Source: Novosphingobium sp. (lineage in GTDB: Bacteria; Pseudomonadota; Alphaproteobacteria; Sphingomonadales; Sphingomonadaceae). Taken from it: a DNA stretch of 64,000 bases. Under the pieces are notes generated by a model. It ran no database searches, had not been told where the DNA came from, and worked only from the letters and a program-made list of their open reading frames with translations. Shown piece by piece: positions 51,209 to 61,588 of this stretch. A program made the translations under genes and the position numbers. The stretch covers positions 248,001-312,000 of the forward strand of contig JAGIAR010000003.1 of NCBI GenBank assembly GCA_017744735.1. Direction: 5' to 3'. Each line of letters begins with the position of its first letter. Position 1 is the stretch's first letter.

Positions 51209-52159
51209 TCAGCGAGCGGCGACCAGCGTCAGCCAGGGCAGGCGCGTAATGCGCAGGTTTCCGGTGGTGGCCAATGCGTCGAGACCTCCGTCGAGATGGT
51301 CGAGATCGAGGATCGCGGTCACCCTGCGGCTACCCAGCTCGCCGCCCATCAGGACGATCCGACCGGACTGGTAACGATCGACTTCCTTCAATACCCGGTC
51401 AAGCCGCTGGCCTTCGAAGATCAGGCGCCCATGGCGCCAAGCCCCATCGTTCTCCGGCTGGATGCTGCGCTGGACGTGGCCGCCGCTGAACCGACCGCGC
51501 TGGCTGGCCGCGAGGCGCGTCGAATTGCCGGCCGTGGCGATCTCGACCAGCCCCTGGTCGACGTCGACGAGCAAGCCATCGCCGCCGCGGCGTACCGAGA
51601 AGGCGGTGCCGATGTCGCGGATCGTGGCATCGCCCGCTTCGACCACGAATGGCCGTCGGACGTCGGGTGCTACCGCCACCCAGAGTTGCCCCTGGACGAG
51701 CTCCACCCTCCGCTCATTGTCGCTGAAGGCGAGATCGATCGCACTGTCGGTGTCGAGCATGACCTGCGTGCCGTCAGGGAGCGTGAAGGCCTCGGTCTTG
51801 CCAACCGGGCTGGCGCGATCGGCGGTCATCCACGCAAGCGAAGGCGTCGCGAGAAACAGCGCCAGCGCGCCGAACGCCGTCGCGAACCCACCCGCGACCT
51901 GCCAGCGGCGTGCCCGTTCGCGTCGCAGGGGAATAGGAGCAGGTATCGCAATCTCAGGCGCCAGCTCGGCCGTGCGCTTCCAAACGGTCCGCGCTTCCGA
52001 AAAGGCCTGCTCATTGGCCGGATCGCTTGCCAGCCATGCTCGGAGCGCCGCGACCTCGCCGTTGGTCGCCTCGCCCGATGCCAGACGCAAGTACCAAGCC
52101 CGCGCCGCTTCGCCGCGCTCGCTCTCCTCGCCCGGGGGCGTCCATGCCATACGCGCCAT
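51209..52159 (-). CDS. FecR-family anti-sigma/signal transducer
   Basis: The 316-residue protein has an N-terminal cytoplasmic DUF4880-like region (ARAWYLRLASGEATNGEVAA), one membrane segment (about 92-112) and a periplasmic FecR domain (GKTEAFTLPDGTQVMLDTDS, IRDIGTAFSVRR). It carries the signal from the receptor to the sigma factor encoded just upstream (14-base gap). The ATG at 52159 gives the usual family length; the frame is open far upstream but overlaps the sigma factor gene. Confidence 0.9.
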   Translation of the reverse strand: MARMAWTPPGEESERGEAARAWYLRLASGEATNGEVAALRAWLASDPANEQAFSEARTVWKRTAELAPEIAIPAPIPLRRERARRWQVAGGFATAFGALALFLATPSLAWMTADRASPVGKTEAFTLPDGTQVMLDTDSAIDLAFSDNERRVELVQGQLWVAVAPDVRRPFVVEAGDATIRDIGTAFSVRRGGDGLLVDVDQGLVEIATAGNSTRLAASQRGRFSGGHVQRSIQPENDGAWRHGRLIFEGQRLDRVLKEVDRYQSGRIVLMGGELGSRRVTAILDLDHLDGGLDALATTGNLRITRLPWLTLVAAR

Positions 52160-52173
52160 TGCTTGGCCTCGTT

Positions 52174-52764
52174 TCAGTCCTGCTCGCGTATATGACACCG
52201 ACCGGAAGAAACTCCCAACCCCGATCCGCCTGCATCGTCGGCTACTGCCATGGCGACGGCAAGCCGGGCGAAGGCACGGCGCATCGATTTCTCGACCGCC
52301 GTCGTGGATATACCAAGGTGACGAGCGATCTGGGTCTGGGTCATGCCCTCGAAGCGGTGCATGCGAAAAACCTGACCGCAAACCGGCGGGAACTCGGCGA
52401 CTGCTGCCTCGATCTGTCTGACTTCGTCGCGAGCCAGCGCATGGCGCTCGGGCGTAAGCAAATCCGCATCTCCGTCGAGCAGGTCGGCGTAGGATTCGTA
52501 CCGAGCGCGACGATGTTCGGAGCGCAGAGCATTGCGCGCGAGGTTGAACGCGACATGCGTGAGAAAGGCCGGCGGATCCTGCACCTGCCCGCGCAACTGC
52601 GCGAACTTGACGAAGGCCTCCTGCAACACGTCCTCTGGCGACGGCAGCCGTACGAAGCGACGCGACAAAAGCCGCATTAGCCGCGGCCATTGCTCCTCGA
52701 AGATCGCGTCCAGGGCCAGCTGATCCGCCCGCGTTCCACCTCGTTCGTCGATCGGTTGCGCCAT
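52174..52764 (-). CDS. ECF sigma factor (FecI-like)
   Basis: The 196-residue protein has region 2 (LMRLLSRRFVRLPSPEDVLQ, EAFVKFAQL) and region 4 with a helix-turn-helix (GMTQTQIARHLGISTTAVEK). It directs transcription of the downstream receptor gene and is controlled by the FecR encoded next to it. First gene of cassette 1. Confidence 0.9.
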   Translation of the reverse strand: MAQPIDERGGTRADQLALDAIFEEQWPRLMRLLSRRFVRLPSPEDVLQEAFVKFAQLRGQVQDPPAFLTHVAFNLARNALRSEHRRARYESYADLLDGDADLLTPERHALARDEVRQIEAAVAEFPPVCGQVFRMHRFEGMTQTQIARHLGISTTAVEKSMRRAFARLAVAMAVADDAGGSGLGVSSGRCHIREQD

Positions 52765-52958
52765 GGCGTTCCCTTGCTCAGTCTCAGCAGTAACGAGCGG
52801 GGGAAGGATTCATTTCAAGGGCCAGGGCGAGATCTTCGGATGCGTTCGACCGGGCCGAGCCTCTACCTCGCACAGGAATATATCGCCTTGCATGTCAGAA
52901 ACAGACTGCCAGTGAACCCGGAACCACCGGGGCAAAGAGGCCACGGGTTTTCCTATCG

Positions 52959-52989
52959 TTTGGGGGGACCTAAAGCGGTTCCCCCCAAA
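52959..52989 (-). terminator. Hairpin after the second TonB receptor gene
   Basis: TTTGGGGGGA and TCCCCCCAAA form a perfect 10-bp stem with an 11-base loop, 18 bases after the receptor stop on the minus strand. There is no strong T-run. Confidence 0.45.
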
Positions 52990-53006
52990 GCGGGCGTCGG
53001 TCGAGC

Positions 53007-55835
53007 TTACCACTTAGCACGTACGGTAGCGGTGACACTTCGCGGCGACCCGTACCAATTGCCACTCGTGGGCGTCGAGCCGACGGTCTGGTAATATGTC
53101 TTGTCGAAAATGTTATCCAGATTGATCGCCAACGACCAAACGTCCGAAATCCTGTAGTCCACCCGGCCGGACAAGACCGCGTAGGCCGGCACCGTGAAAT
53201 CGAAGTTCACGTAATCGGGAGGAGAATAGGACGCGCAGGACTGCGAGCCGCTCACCGGGTCAGGCGTGCCGATCAAATTGACGCAGACCGATCCGGAATC
53301 GTAAGCCGAAGACTGCCCTTGTACACCTGCGGAAAGAACAAGTCCGTCAAGGAAGCCGCGATAACCCGCAGCACCGAAGTCGTAGCTAGTCCAGATTTTA
53401 TAGAGATGCTTCGGCTGGATCGAGACCAGGGGAAGACCGTCGCGGGATCCGAACGAGCTACCAACGCGCTTGGTATCGTCGTAATCGTAACTCGCCGAAA
53501 TCTGCCAGCCGGGCTTCACCTCGCCGCTGAGCTCCAAGTCGATGCCCTGACTCTTGTAGCTCTGATTGGGGTCGGTCACGAAACAACAGTACAATCCACC
53601 GCCGAGATTGCCGTAGTTAGGGAAACGTGTCCCGTCACTGGCAACAAACTCGCCGGTCGAACCATCGTAAGTGCCGTCGGTCGTCCCGAACCCCTTCTGG
53701 ATAATCCGGAAGAAGGCCAGAGAAAGGTTGATGCGAGTATTGTGCGGGACCCACTTGGCCCCAGCCTCCCAATTCGAGCCAGTGATCGGATCAATCGGTT
53801 GAAGATCCGATTTCAGCGAATTTCCCTGGCTCTGATAGATGGTCGTGTAGCCCGCGTAAGCAGTAAGCGAGCTGGTCACGTCGAACGATATGTTGATCGG
53901 CGGAGGCCAGCTTATGTTGTCGTCCTTGAAGGCGGACGCGCTCGTCGAATAAACATCGCCGATCTGCTTTCCATAGCAGCTCGGCGAATATCCTGGATCT
54001 GCATCGGGAATGCTGTCGCACAGATAATCGACGGTGTATTTGTATTGGTACCGGCTCCATCGCACCCCGGTCGTCAAATGCAGCCTGTCGAAAGCGGTCA
54101 GCCGCAAGTTGATATATGCGCCGTACTGCACGGTGCCGTACGCGGGATAGCGGGAATTCGCTAGACTGGCGGGTGGTTCGGAATAGATCGGGTTGGTCGG
54201 ATCGAACGAAAACACATCGATAGGCGGGCTCGCGCCATACGGCGACCCGGAATAATAGATTGGGCCGCCTGGATAGGGTTGATAGGGATCGGGTATCGGC
54301 GAATCGTACCCTACCGCTCCGTCCGAATTGGAACTCACCCGATTGGCGCCGATCGTGATTTCCTGGCGTTGCCCGAACAGATTGACCGAGCCGCTCAACG
54401 TCGCTTCGGCCGAAAGCTGGTTGCTCGCGGTGGCCGTATAATTGCCGTAGAGGACTGGACCAAGGCCGTTAGTCGGATTGACCGGCTGCAGGCTGTAGCC
54501 GGCCTTCTGTGTGCTCCGTTGACGATTGCGATCGAGATTGAGCTTGAATTTCCAGTCGTCGCCTATCTGCTGTTCGATCGCTCCAAAAATGTCAGTGGTG
54601 TCGAAGTTCCACCGGTTCCAGTCGAAGCACAAGCAAGTGGAACGAGGCAGTCGCAGATCGCCGCCGTCCAGATAGCGCGGTAAGCCATATAGCCATGGAA
54701 CGCTGTTTTGGCGGGTATAGTTGACGCCGGCGGTAACCAGAGTCGTCGGCGTCGCATCGAGTTCAACGATACCGTAGACCAGCGTCTTGTCGTCCTTGGC
54801 CGTGTCATAGAAATAGCGATTGTCCTGCCAGGTCATGACCAGACGGCCGCGCAGCTTTCCGTCGAGGGCAAGCGGGGCTGTGGCGTCAGCAACCAGGCGA
54901 TAGTCCTGCCAACTGCCCACCTGCGCCTCAAGCGTGTACTGGGAATGGTCGAGGGGCTTCTTCCGCACCAGATTTACCGTACCGGACGGATCGCCATAGC
55001 CATCGAACAGTCCGTCCGCGCCGCGCAGCAATTCCACGTGATCGTAAATCGACATGTCGATTTGCGGGAAGAAGCCGTAATTCGTGGTGAGAGGGGCGCC
55101 GCCGTCCACCTGGATGTTCGTGATGGCAAACCCACGGGAATAGAAGGTGCTTTCGAGACTCGAGCTGCCCTGTACGAGCGTGATCCCCGGCAACTTCGCC
55201 ATCGCGGTGGTTAAATCCGTGACGTTCTGCTCCGCCAGCCGCTCACTCGTCAAAACCGAGATCGACTGCGGCACATCCTTGAGCGCCTGTGGGACCTTGC
55301 TGCCGATCGTCACCGCTCCGCTGGTAAAGCTGCCGGTCCCCTCGGTCGCCGTAATATCGCGCGAACCGTTGACCCCGTTTACCCCCGCGGCCTGCCCTGC
55401 GCCGCCGAAATAGGGGCTGCCGGCAAGTCCCTCGACGCTAACCACTCCGGTGACGACCTCCCCCTCGTTTCCCCCCACGCTCGCCTTGACCAGCGTGATC
55501 ACACCCGGGCGCGCGTAGCGGTAGACGAAGCCGCTGCCGGCGGTTGCCTGGGCCAGCGCCTGGTCGGCCGTCATCCGGCCTTTTATCGCAGGCGCAGTGA
55601 CGCCCGAGGCGCCGCCGTCTTCGGGAAAGAAAACCTGCAACCCGGCAGTGGAAGCGATGTTGGTGAGCGTACGCGAAAGCGACTGCGCGGGAATGTCGAA
55701 AGCGTAGGTCTTCGTCACAGGATTGGCGGCGCTGGTTCGCGCAAGCGCCGGTTGGGCAAGCCCTCCCATTCCCGCCAGGGCGGTAAATGCCATCAGCAGT
55801 GCCTTTGCACGCGTATGGCCTGCGATCTTCGTCAT
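53007..55835 (-). CDS. TonB-dependent siderophore-type receptor with STN signalling domain
   Basis: The 942-residue receptor has a signal peptide (about 1-33, QPALARTS), an STN domain (about 42-110, YAFDIPAQSLSRTLTNIAST), a plug (KDVPQSISVLTSERLAEQNV) and a barrel ending RAKW. It is a close paralogue of the other three receptors, including a long conserved linker (YFGGAGQAAGVNGVNGSRD). Cysteine motifs (CLCFDW; YCCFVTD) are kept. It is the receptor of cassette 2. Confidence 0.9.
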   Translation of the reverse strand: MTKIAGHTRAKALLMAFTALAGMGGLAQPALARTSAANPVTKTYAFDIPAQSLSRTLTNIASTAGLQVFFPEDGGASGVTAPAIKGRMTADQALAQATAGSGFVYRYARPGVITLVKASVGGNEGEVVTGVVSVEGLAGSPYFGGAGQAAGVNGVNGSRDITATEGTGSFTSGAVTIGSKVPQALKDVPQSISVLTSERLAEQNVTDLTTAMAKLPGITLVQGSSSLESTFYSRGFAITNIQVDGGAPLTTNYGFFPQIDMSIYDHVELLRGADGLFDGYGDPSGTVNLVRKKPLDHSQYTLEAQVGSWQDYRLVADATAPLALDGKLRGRLVMTWQDNRYFYDTAKDDKTLVYGIVELDATPTTLVTAGVNYTRQNSVPWLYGLPRYLDGGDLRLPRSTCLCFDWNRWNFDTTDIFGAIEQQIGDDWKFKLNLDRNRQRSTQKAGYSLQPVNPTNGLGPVLYGNYTATASNQLSAEATLSGSVNLFGQRQEITIGANRVSSNSDGAVGYDSPIPDPYQPYPGGPIYYSGSPYGASPPIDVFSFDPTNPIYSEPPASLANSRYPAYGTVQYGAYINLRLTAFDRLHLTTGVRWSRYQYKYTVDYLCDSIPDADPGYSPSCYGKQIGDVYSTSASAFKDDNISWPPPINISFDVTSSLTAYAGYTTIYQSQGNSLKSDLQPIDPITGSNWEAGAKWVPHNTRINLSLAFFRIIQKGFGTTDGTYDGSTGEFVASDGTRFPNYGNLGGGLYCCFVTDPNQSYKSQGIDLELSGEVKPGWQISASYDYDDTKRVGSSFGSRDGLPLVSIQPKHLYKIWTSYDFGAAGYRGFLDGLVLSAGVQGQSSAYDSGSVCVNLIGTPDPVSGSQSCASYSPPDYVNFDFTVPAYAVLSGRVDYRISDVWSLAINLDNIFDKTYYQTVGSTPTSGNWYGSPRSVTATVRAKW

Positions 55836-55917
55836 ATGTCTTACCCCCTGTCGGTCCCGAGCCTCGGTGCTCGGTCATCCTCGACGGACGGCTGCGGCAA
55901 ACTACGTATCTTCCGCC

Positions 55918-56895
55918 TCAATAAAACAGCACGATGCCGCCGGGCAGGTGGGTGGCCTCGATCCCCAGGCGCTCCTCGATCGTGCGGATCGCCTCGGCGG
56001 TGTCGCCGGTCTTGAACAGGCCGCTGACATTGCGCTGACGCAGACTGGCGGAGAGAATCCAGATCTTGCCGCTACGATAGCGGTTGAGTTCCGTCACCAC
56101 ATCGCCGAGCGGCGCGTCGAGGAACACCATTTGCCCTTGCCGCCACGCGCCGGCGGTGAACAGGTCACCGTTGGCCTGCCGCTGGAGACGATGGCCTGTG
56201 AGGAAAGCCTGATCGCCTGCGCCGAGTGTCAGTGCCGGCCCGGCATCGCCTCCGGTGGCTCCGGAAAAACGTACATGGCCTTCCTCAACCGTCACCGTGA
56301 CGCGATCCGCATCGCGGCGTACGTAAAAATGCGTACCAGTCACCCGCACATGGCCTTCGCCGGCATCGACAAGGAACGGGCGGGGATCGCCCTTGCGTAC
56401 CGCGAAATAGCCCTCCCCCCGAACAAGCGTGACGCGTCGCTCGCTGCCGGTATAGGCAAGATCGATGCGACTATCGGTATTGAGCGTCACGGAGGAACCG
56501 TCGGCCAAGCGGTAGCGCGCACTCTTACCGGTAGCCGTCACCGCTCCGGCCCCGAGATCGGCCAGCCAGGGCGCCACAGTGAACGCGCAGAACCACAGGG
56601 CAGCGGCCGCTGCCGCGATCTGCAGGACCGGGATCGCGCGTCGAAAGCGCACAGGCCGCAGCGGCACCACCGGTGCGCCGCTCTCGGGCGCGAGCAGCAT
56701 CGCGGCGTCGCCGAGCGCCGCCACCTCGGCGGCTGCGAATTCATGGGCCGGCTTGAGCGCCAACCAGGCCTCATAGGCCGCACGGAGCGCGCCGTCGGGA
56801 TCGTCGCGCAGGCGCAATTGCCAGTGTGCGGCGCGGCGCAGCATCGCCGGGCTCGGCTCGAATTCGCTGTCGTCCCATCGGATTTTCATGGCCAT
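55918..56895 (-). CDS. FecR-family anti-sigma/signal transducer
   Basis: The 325-residue protein has a DUF4880-like N-terminus (AAHWQLRLRDDPDGALRAAY), a membrane segment (about 94-112) and a periplasmic FecR domain (YRLADGSSVTLNTDSRIDLA, VRVTGTHFYVRRD). The ATG overlaps the stop of the sigma factor gene. Cassette 2. Confidence 0.9.
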   Translation of the reverse strand: MAMKIRWDDSEFEPSPAMLRRAAHWQLRLRDDPDGALRAAYEAWLALKPAHEFAAAEVAALGDAAMLLAPESGAPVVPLRPVRFRRAIPVLQIAAAAAALWFCAFTVAPWLADLGAGAVTATGKSARYRLADGSSVTLNTDSRIDLAYTGSERRVTLVRGEGYFAVRKGDPRPFLVDAGEGHVRVTGTHFYVRRDADRVTVTVEEGHVRFSGATGGDAGPALTLGAGDQAFLTGHRLQRQANGDLFTAGAWRQGQMVFLDAPLGDVVTELNRYRSGKIWILSASLRQRNVSGLFKTGDTAEAIRTIEERLGIEATHLPGGIVLFY

Positions 56896-57521
56896 AGGTT
56901 TGCCTCCGCCATCCCCGCTCGCAAGGCCGCAACCGCCTTGGCATATTGTGTTTCGACCGTGCGATGGGAAAGGCCCAGCTGCGCCGCCGCCTGGCGAGCT
57001 GTCAGCCCCTCGATACCGCACAGGACGAAGGCCTGCCGGCGCCCTACAGGCAATCGTTCGACCAGCGCCCGTAAATGGGTAAGCGCGGTGCGGGCCTGCA
57101 GCACGCGCTCCATGTCGGGCGCATCGTCCGAAGCCCGTTCCACATCGATGCCGCGATGCAGCCATTCGGCGCGGAAGCTGGTTTTGCGTAGGTGATCGAG
57201 CGCGAGATTCACCGCGATCCGCTGGAGATAGGCGGCGGGGCGGGCGGGCGCAGGCATGTCGTCCAGCCGAGCGACCCTGAGCCATACTTCATGCAGCAGC
57301 TCGCGCGCAGTCTCGGCACAGCCGGTGCGGCGGAGCAGGAATCGGAAGATCTGCTCGCGCTCTGCAAGATAGGCAGCGGTCAGAGCGGAAGGCGACTCTT
57401 CCGTCGGCCCTGACCGGACCCGCCGCTCGCCGTCGCGCCTATGCAGCGGAATGATCCGCGCACCGGGGCCTCCCGGCTGCGGGTCGCCCTGCGTTTCTTC
57501 AGTTTCCTTGCTTTGCGTCAT
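56886..57521 (-). CDS. ECF sigma factor (FecI-like)
   Basis: The 211-residue protein has region 2 (FLLRRTGCAETARELLHEVW) and region 4 (LTARQAAAQLGLSHRTVETQ). The first 50 residues are a low-complexity extension, so translation may start later. Cassette 2; overlaps the FecR start by 10 bases. Confidence 0.88.
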   Translation of the reverse strand: MTQSKETEETQGDPQPGGPGARIIPLHRRDGERRVRSGPTEESPSALTAAYLAEREQIFRFLLRRTGCAETARELLHEVWLRVARLDDMPAPARPAAYLQRIAVNLALDHLRKTSFRAEWLHRGIDVERASDDAPDMERVLQARTALTHLRALVERLPVGRRQAFVLCGIEGLTARQAAAQLGLSHRTVETQYAKAVAALRAGMAEANLWP

Positions 57522-57612
57522 CGGCCCTTGGCACCCGTTGCGACAGGTCTAGCGGGGCTTCGACGGATGGCGGACGAAAACTACTTATCGCCCAGCGAAC
57601 TTTTTTCAGGAC

Positions 57613-57649
57613 GCAAGGAAGGACGCCGCAAAGGGGCATCCTTCCTTGC
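57613..57649 (-). terminator. Hairpin after the third TonB receptor gene
   Basis: GCAAGGAAGGA and TCCTTCCTTGC form a perfect 11-bp stem with a 15-base loop, 24 bases after the receptor stop on the minus strand. Confidence 0.5.
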
Positions 57650-57672
57650 TTTGTTGCCGGGTCAACGGATGC

Positions 57673-60477
57673 TTACCACTTGGCGCGGAGCATGGCGGTG
57701 AAACTGCGGGGTGCGCCATACCAGTTGCCGCCCGTCACACCTCCGGTGGTCTGGTAATAGGTTTTGTCGAGGATATTCTCGAGATTGACCGCCAGCGACC
57801 ATATGTCGGAAAGTCGATAGTCGATGCGAGCGGAGAACACCGCATAGGCCGGCACCGTGAAGCGGTAATCCTGGAATCCGTCGGTGTCGTCATTCGGATC
57901 GTCGAGACAGGCCTGAGCGCCGGTCAGGGAGTTCGGTACCGAGGCCGGATCGAGCGTTACGCAGGTGGATCCTTCGTTATAGCCCGAGGACTGGCCGTTT
58001 ACGCCGCCAGACAGGGTCAGCCCGCCGAGCGCGCCCGCATAACCGGCAGCGCCGAAATCGTAGCTCGTCCACAGTTTGTAGAGATGTCTGGGCGCGATCG
58101 AGACGATAGGCAGGCCCTGCGAAGAACCGAAGGTGCTCCCCTTGTAGACATTCTCGTTATAGACATAGCTCGCCGAGACCTGCCAGCCAGGCAGAAGTTC
58201 ACCGGTCGCCTCCAGATCGATACCCTTGCTTTCGTAGGTCTGGTTGGGATCGGCCGCGAAGCAGCAATAGATCCCGCTTCCGGGAGGCGTCTCGACATAG
58301 GAACTCGACGAATTCGGATCGGGCGTCGCAATACCGTTCTTCCGGATGCGATAGGCGGCAAGCGACAGGTTCAGCTTGCCGCCAAGCGGTGCCCATTTGG
58401 CGCCGGCTTCCCAGTTGGACCCGGTGATCGGAGCGAGCGGTTTGAGGTTTGCGTCGAGATAGTTGGCCTGGCTCAGGTAGATATCGGTATAGCCGGCATA
58501 AACAGTCAACGCCTTTGTCACGTCGAAGCTGAGATTGACCGGTGGCGGCCAGCTGATGTCGTCGTCGCTATAGGGGTAGCTGCCCGAAGAACGGACATCG
58601 CCGATCGCCTTGCCGGCGCAGGAACCGGTCACGGTTGTGCATAGGGACTCATCGACGTATTTGCTTTCATAGCGGCTCCAGCGCAGACCGGTGATGAGAT
58701 GGAGCCGGTCGAAGGCGGTGAGCCGCAAATTGACATAGGCACCCGACTGGACCTGGCCGTTTACGAGGTAGCGGGTGGTCGGCAGCGGATTGCGCGGCTC
58801 GCTGTAGAGTGGATCATCGGGATTGAAGTTCAGGACGTCGAATGGGGGATACACCAGAGGGATGCTCCCGGCCGGGCAGCCGGTTCTCGACCCGCAATAG
58901 ACCGGCCCGCCCGGATACGGCTGATATGGAGCAGACGACGTGCCCCCGATGAGACCGGCGTAGCTGACTTGCCCCCCGCCATCGCTGGCGACCCGGTTGG
59001 CGCCGGCCGTTACCTCTTGCCGCTGGCCGAAGAGCATGAAAGCGCCACTAAGCGTAGCCTCGGCGGAAAACTGATCGCTGGCTAGATCGTTGTAGATGCC
59101 CTGCAATTGCGGCCCCAAACCATTGGTCGGGTTGACCGCGCCGTAGCTGTATCCCAGCTTTCGGCTGCTGGTCTGGCGATCCTGGGTAAGATTGAGCTTG
59201 AACGTCCAGTCCGAGCCGATCTTCTGCTCGACCGCTCCGAATATCTCCCGCGTGCCGAAATCCCAACGGTTCCACGGAAACATGAGCGAGGTTGAGCGAG
59301 GCAGCTTCAGATCGTCACCGTTGAGATAACGCGGCAGTCCGCCGGACCAGGGGACGCTGTCCTGCCTTGTATAATTGACCCCGGCACTGACGAGCGTCGT
59401 GGGCGTCGCGTCGAACTCGGCGATGCCGTAGATCAGCGTCTTGTTGTCCTTGGCCGTGTCGTAGAAATAGTGATTGTCCTGATAGGTCATCACCAGTCGC
59501 CCGCGCAGCTTGCCGTCCAGTGCGAGCGGCGAGGTGGCATCGGCGACGATGCGATAGTTCTGCCAACTGCCAGCCTGCGCCTCGACTGAGAATTGCTCAT
59601 GATCGAGCGGCTTCTTGCGTACGAGATTCACCGTGCCGGAGGGATCGCCATAGCCGTTGAACAGCCCTGCCGCACCGCGCAGCAGTTCGACATGGTCGTA
59701 AATCGACATGTCGATCTGCGGGTAAAAGCCAAATTGCGTCGTCAGCGGCGCGCCGCCATCAACCTGTATGCTGGTAATCGTGAAACCGCGCGAATAGAAA
59801 TTTGTCTCAAGGCTGGTGGTCCCTTGAACCAGCGTGATCCCCGGCAGCTGCTTCATCGCAGTGGTGAAATCCGTAACATTCTGCTGTTCCAGCCGCTCGC
59901 TGGTCAGCACCGAGATCGACTGCGGCACATCCTTAAGGGCTTGCGCCACCTTGCTGCCGATCGTCAGCGCGCCGCTGGTGAAGCTGCCGGTCCCCTCGGT
60001 GGCGGTAATATCTCGCGAACCGTTGACCCCATTCACCCCTGCGGCCTGTCCAGCCCGGCCAAAGTATGCCGAGCCGTCCTTCACGCCCTCAACGCTGACC
60101 ACCCCGGTCACCACTTCCCCGTCGCCGTTTCCCTCCGGCGCCTTTTCGAGCGTAATCACGTTGGGCCGGGTGTAGTGATAGGTATAGCCGCTGCCCGCCA
60201 ACGCGCGCGCTAATGCGGCGTCGGCATTCATGCGGCCCTTAACGGGCGCGGCCTGAGCAGTGTTCTGCCCCTGAGCAGGATAGAGCACTTCCAGGCCGGC
60301 CTTCTCCGCAATCTGCGAAACGGTCCGCGGAAGGCTCTGGCTCGGGATGTTGAAGTCGTAGTCGGCTGAGCGTTCCTGTGCACTTGCAGGCACCGCGTAA
60401 AGCGCCGCAGCGAGGCTGGAAACCGCGGATACCGAGAACATAAGCGCGCGCATGCGCGCCAGCGAACCACTGCGCAT
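57673..60477 (-). CDS. TonB-dependent siderophore-type receptor with STN signalling domain
   Basis: The 934-residue receptor has a signal peptide (about 1-32, YAVPASAQE), an STN domain (YDFNIPSQSLPRTVSQIAEK), a plug (KDVPQSISVLTSERLEQQNV) and a barrel ending RAKW. The start at 60477 follows GGGGG at 6 bases; the frame is open 33 codons further without a signal sequence. Cassette 3. It keeps the IYCCFAADP motif but has SLMFPWNRW where the others have C-x-CF. Confidence 0.9.
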   Translation of the reverse strand: MRSGSLARMRALMFSVSAVSSLAAALYAVPASAQERSADYDFNIPSQSLPRTVSQIAEKAGLEVLYPAQGQNTAQAAPVKGRMNADAALARALAGSGYTYHYTRPNVITLEKAPEGNGDGEVVTGVVSVEGVKDGSAYFGRAGQAAGVNGVNGSRDITATEGTGSFTSGALTIGSKVAQALKDVPQSISVLTSERLEQQNVTDFTTAMKQLPGITLVQGTTSLETNFYSRGFTITSIQVDGGAPLTTQFGFYPQIDMSIYDHVELLRGAAGLFNGYGDPSGTVNLVRKKPLDHEQFSVEAQAGSWQNYRIVADATSPLALDGKLRGRLVMTYQDNHYFYDTAKDNKTLIYGIAEFDATPTTLVSAGVNYTRQDSVPWSGGLPRYLNGDDLKLPRSTSLMFPWNRWDFGTREIFGAVEQKIGSDWTFKLNLTQDRQTSSRKLGYSYGAVNPTNGLGPQLQGIYNDLASDQFSAEATLSGAFMLFGQRQEVTAGANRVASDGGGQVSYAGLIGGTSSAPYQPYPGGPVYCGSRTGCPAGSIPLVYPPFDVLNFNPDDPLYSEPRNPLPTTRYLVNGQVQSGAYVNLRLTAFDRLHLITGLRWSRYESKYVDESLCTTVTGSCAGKAIGDVRSSGSYPYSDDDISWPPPVNLSFDVTKALTVYAGYTDIYLSQANYLDANLKPLAPITGSNWEAGAKWAPLGGKLNLSLAAYRIRKNGIATPDPNSSSSYVETPPGSGIYCCFAADPNQTYESKGIDLEATGELLPGWQVSASYVYNENVYKGSTFGSSQGLPIVSIAPRHLYKLWTSYDFGAAGYAGALGGLTLSGGVNGQSSGYNEGSTCVTLDPASVPNSLTGAQACLDDPNDDTDGFQDYRFTVPAYAVFSARIDYRLSDIWSLAVNLENILDKTYYQTTGGVTGGNWYGAPRSFTAMLRAKW

Positions 60478-60559
60478 TAAAGACCCCCATAACTGAAGAT
60501 GATCGAATTTTTGTCTTCGATTCCCAGACGCATGAAGGTGAGAAATCCCTCGCGGTTGT

Positions 60560-61588
60560 TTACGACAATATGACAAATCCGCCCGGCAGACGGGTTACGG
60601 ACACGTGCAGGGTACGCTCGATCGTGTCTATGGCACTGTCGGTGTTGAAAGTGCGGAACAGGCCCGAGATCGGCCGCCTGCGCAAGGGATCGCCAAGGAT
60701 GAGAATGGGCGCAGCACGGTAACGGTTGAGTTCGGCGACGACGTCGGCCAGCGGCGCATCGTAGAACAGCAGCCGTCCGCGCCGCCAGGCCGAGGTCGCC
60801 TCGGCGTCGTAGCCCGGCTGGCGCTGCACCGCGGTTGCGTCGAAGAGCGCCTGCTGTCCGACCTTGAGCAATATTGCATGTCCGGGCGCGTGTTCCGGAG
60901 CAACGCGCACGATCCCCCTGTCGACCGTCACCACGGTCTGTCGATCGCCAAGCCGCACGTTGAAGGCAGTTCCGACCACCCGGATCGTGCCTTCCGGTGT
61001 CGCGATGCGGAACGGCCGGGCAGGATCATGCGCGACATCGAACCACGCCTCGCCCATCTTCATGGTCACGTCGCGCTGTCCAGGCCTCAGATCGTAGTCA
61101 AGCGCGGTGCGGCCGTTGAGCAATATCCGCGTGCCGTCGGCCAGCGCAATCTGGCTTGGCGCGTCATAGGCCGAGGCATCACTGGTCCAGCGGGTTGCCG
61201 CGTCACGCTGACTCCAGCCCGCCAACGTGGCCAGCGCAAGGCTGGCGGCCAGAGCGGTACGAGCGGCGAACCTGCGAAGGTGTGGGCCGATCCGGCGCCA
61301 GCGGTGCGGCACGCCCCGGCGGTCGCTCCGCGCGAGCGCCTGCGCGGCAGGCAGCGCGGCCTCGAGCAGCACCTCGACCTCTTTCGCGGCGACGAAATGG
61401 GCCGGTGTGGCCGCCTGCCACTTCGCATAGGCGGCCAGCGCCGCGGCATGCCGGCGCCCGGCGAGCCGCGCGATGCGCAGGTGCTGCTGCACCGCCGCCG
61501 CGACCATTTCTTGCGTGGGCTCGAGATCGTCGAAATCGATCGGCGCGAGGGGCTCGGCCCGCAGGGAACGGATTTCGGTCATGGCCAT
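60560..61588 (-). CDS. FecR-family anti-sigma/signal transducer
   Basis: The 342-residue protein has a DUF4880-like N-terminus, a membrane segment (about 112-130, ALAASLALATLAGW) and a FecR domain (IALADGTRILLNGRTALDYD, IRVVGTAFNVRLGD). Its start overlaps the sigma factor stop by 10 bases. Cassette 3. Confidence 0.9.
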   Translation of the reverse strand: MAMTEIRSLRAEPLAPIDFDDLEPTQEMVAAAVQQHLRIARLAGRRHAAALAAYAKWQAATPAHFVAAKEVEVLLEAALPAAQALARSDRRGVPHRWRRIGPHLRRFAARTALAASLALATLAGWSQRDAATRWTSDASAYDAPSQIALADGTRILLNGRTALDYDLRPGQRDVTMKMGEAWFDVAHDPARPFRIATPEGTIRVVGTAFNVRLGDRQTVVTVDRGIVRVAPEHAPGHAILLKVGQQALFDATAVQRQPGYDAEATSAWRRGRLLFYDAPLADVVAELNRYRAAPILILGDPLRRRPISGLFRTFNTDSAIDTIERTLHVSVTRLPGGFVILS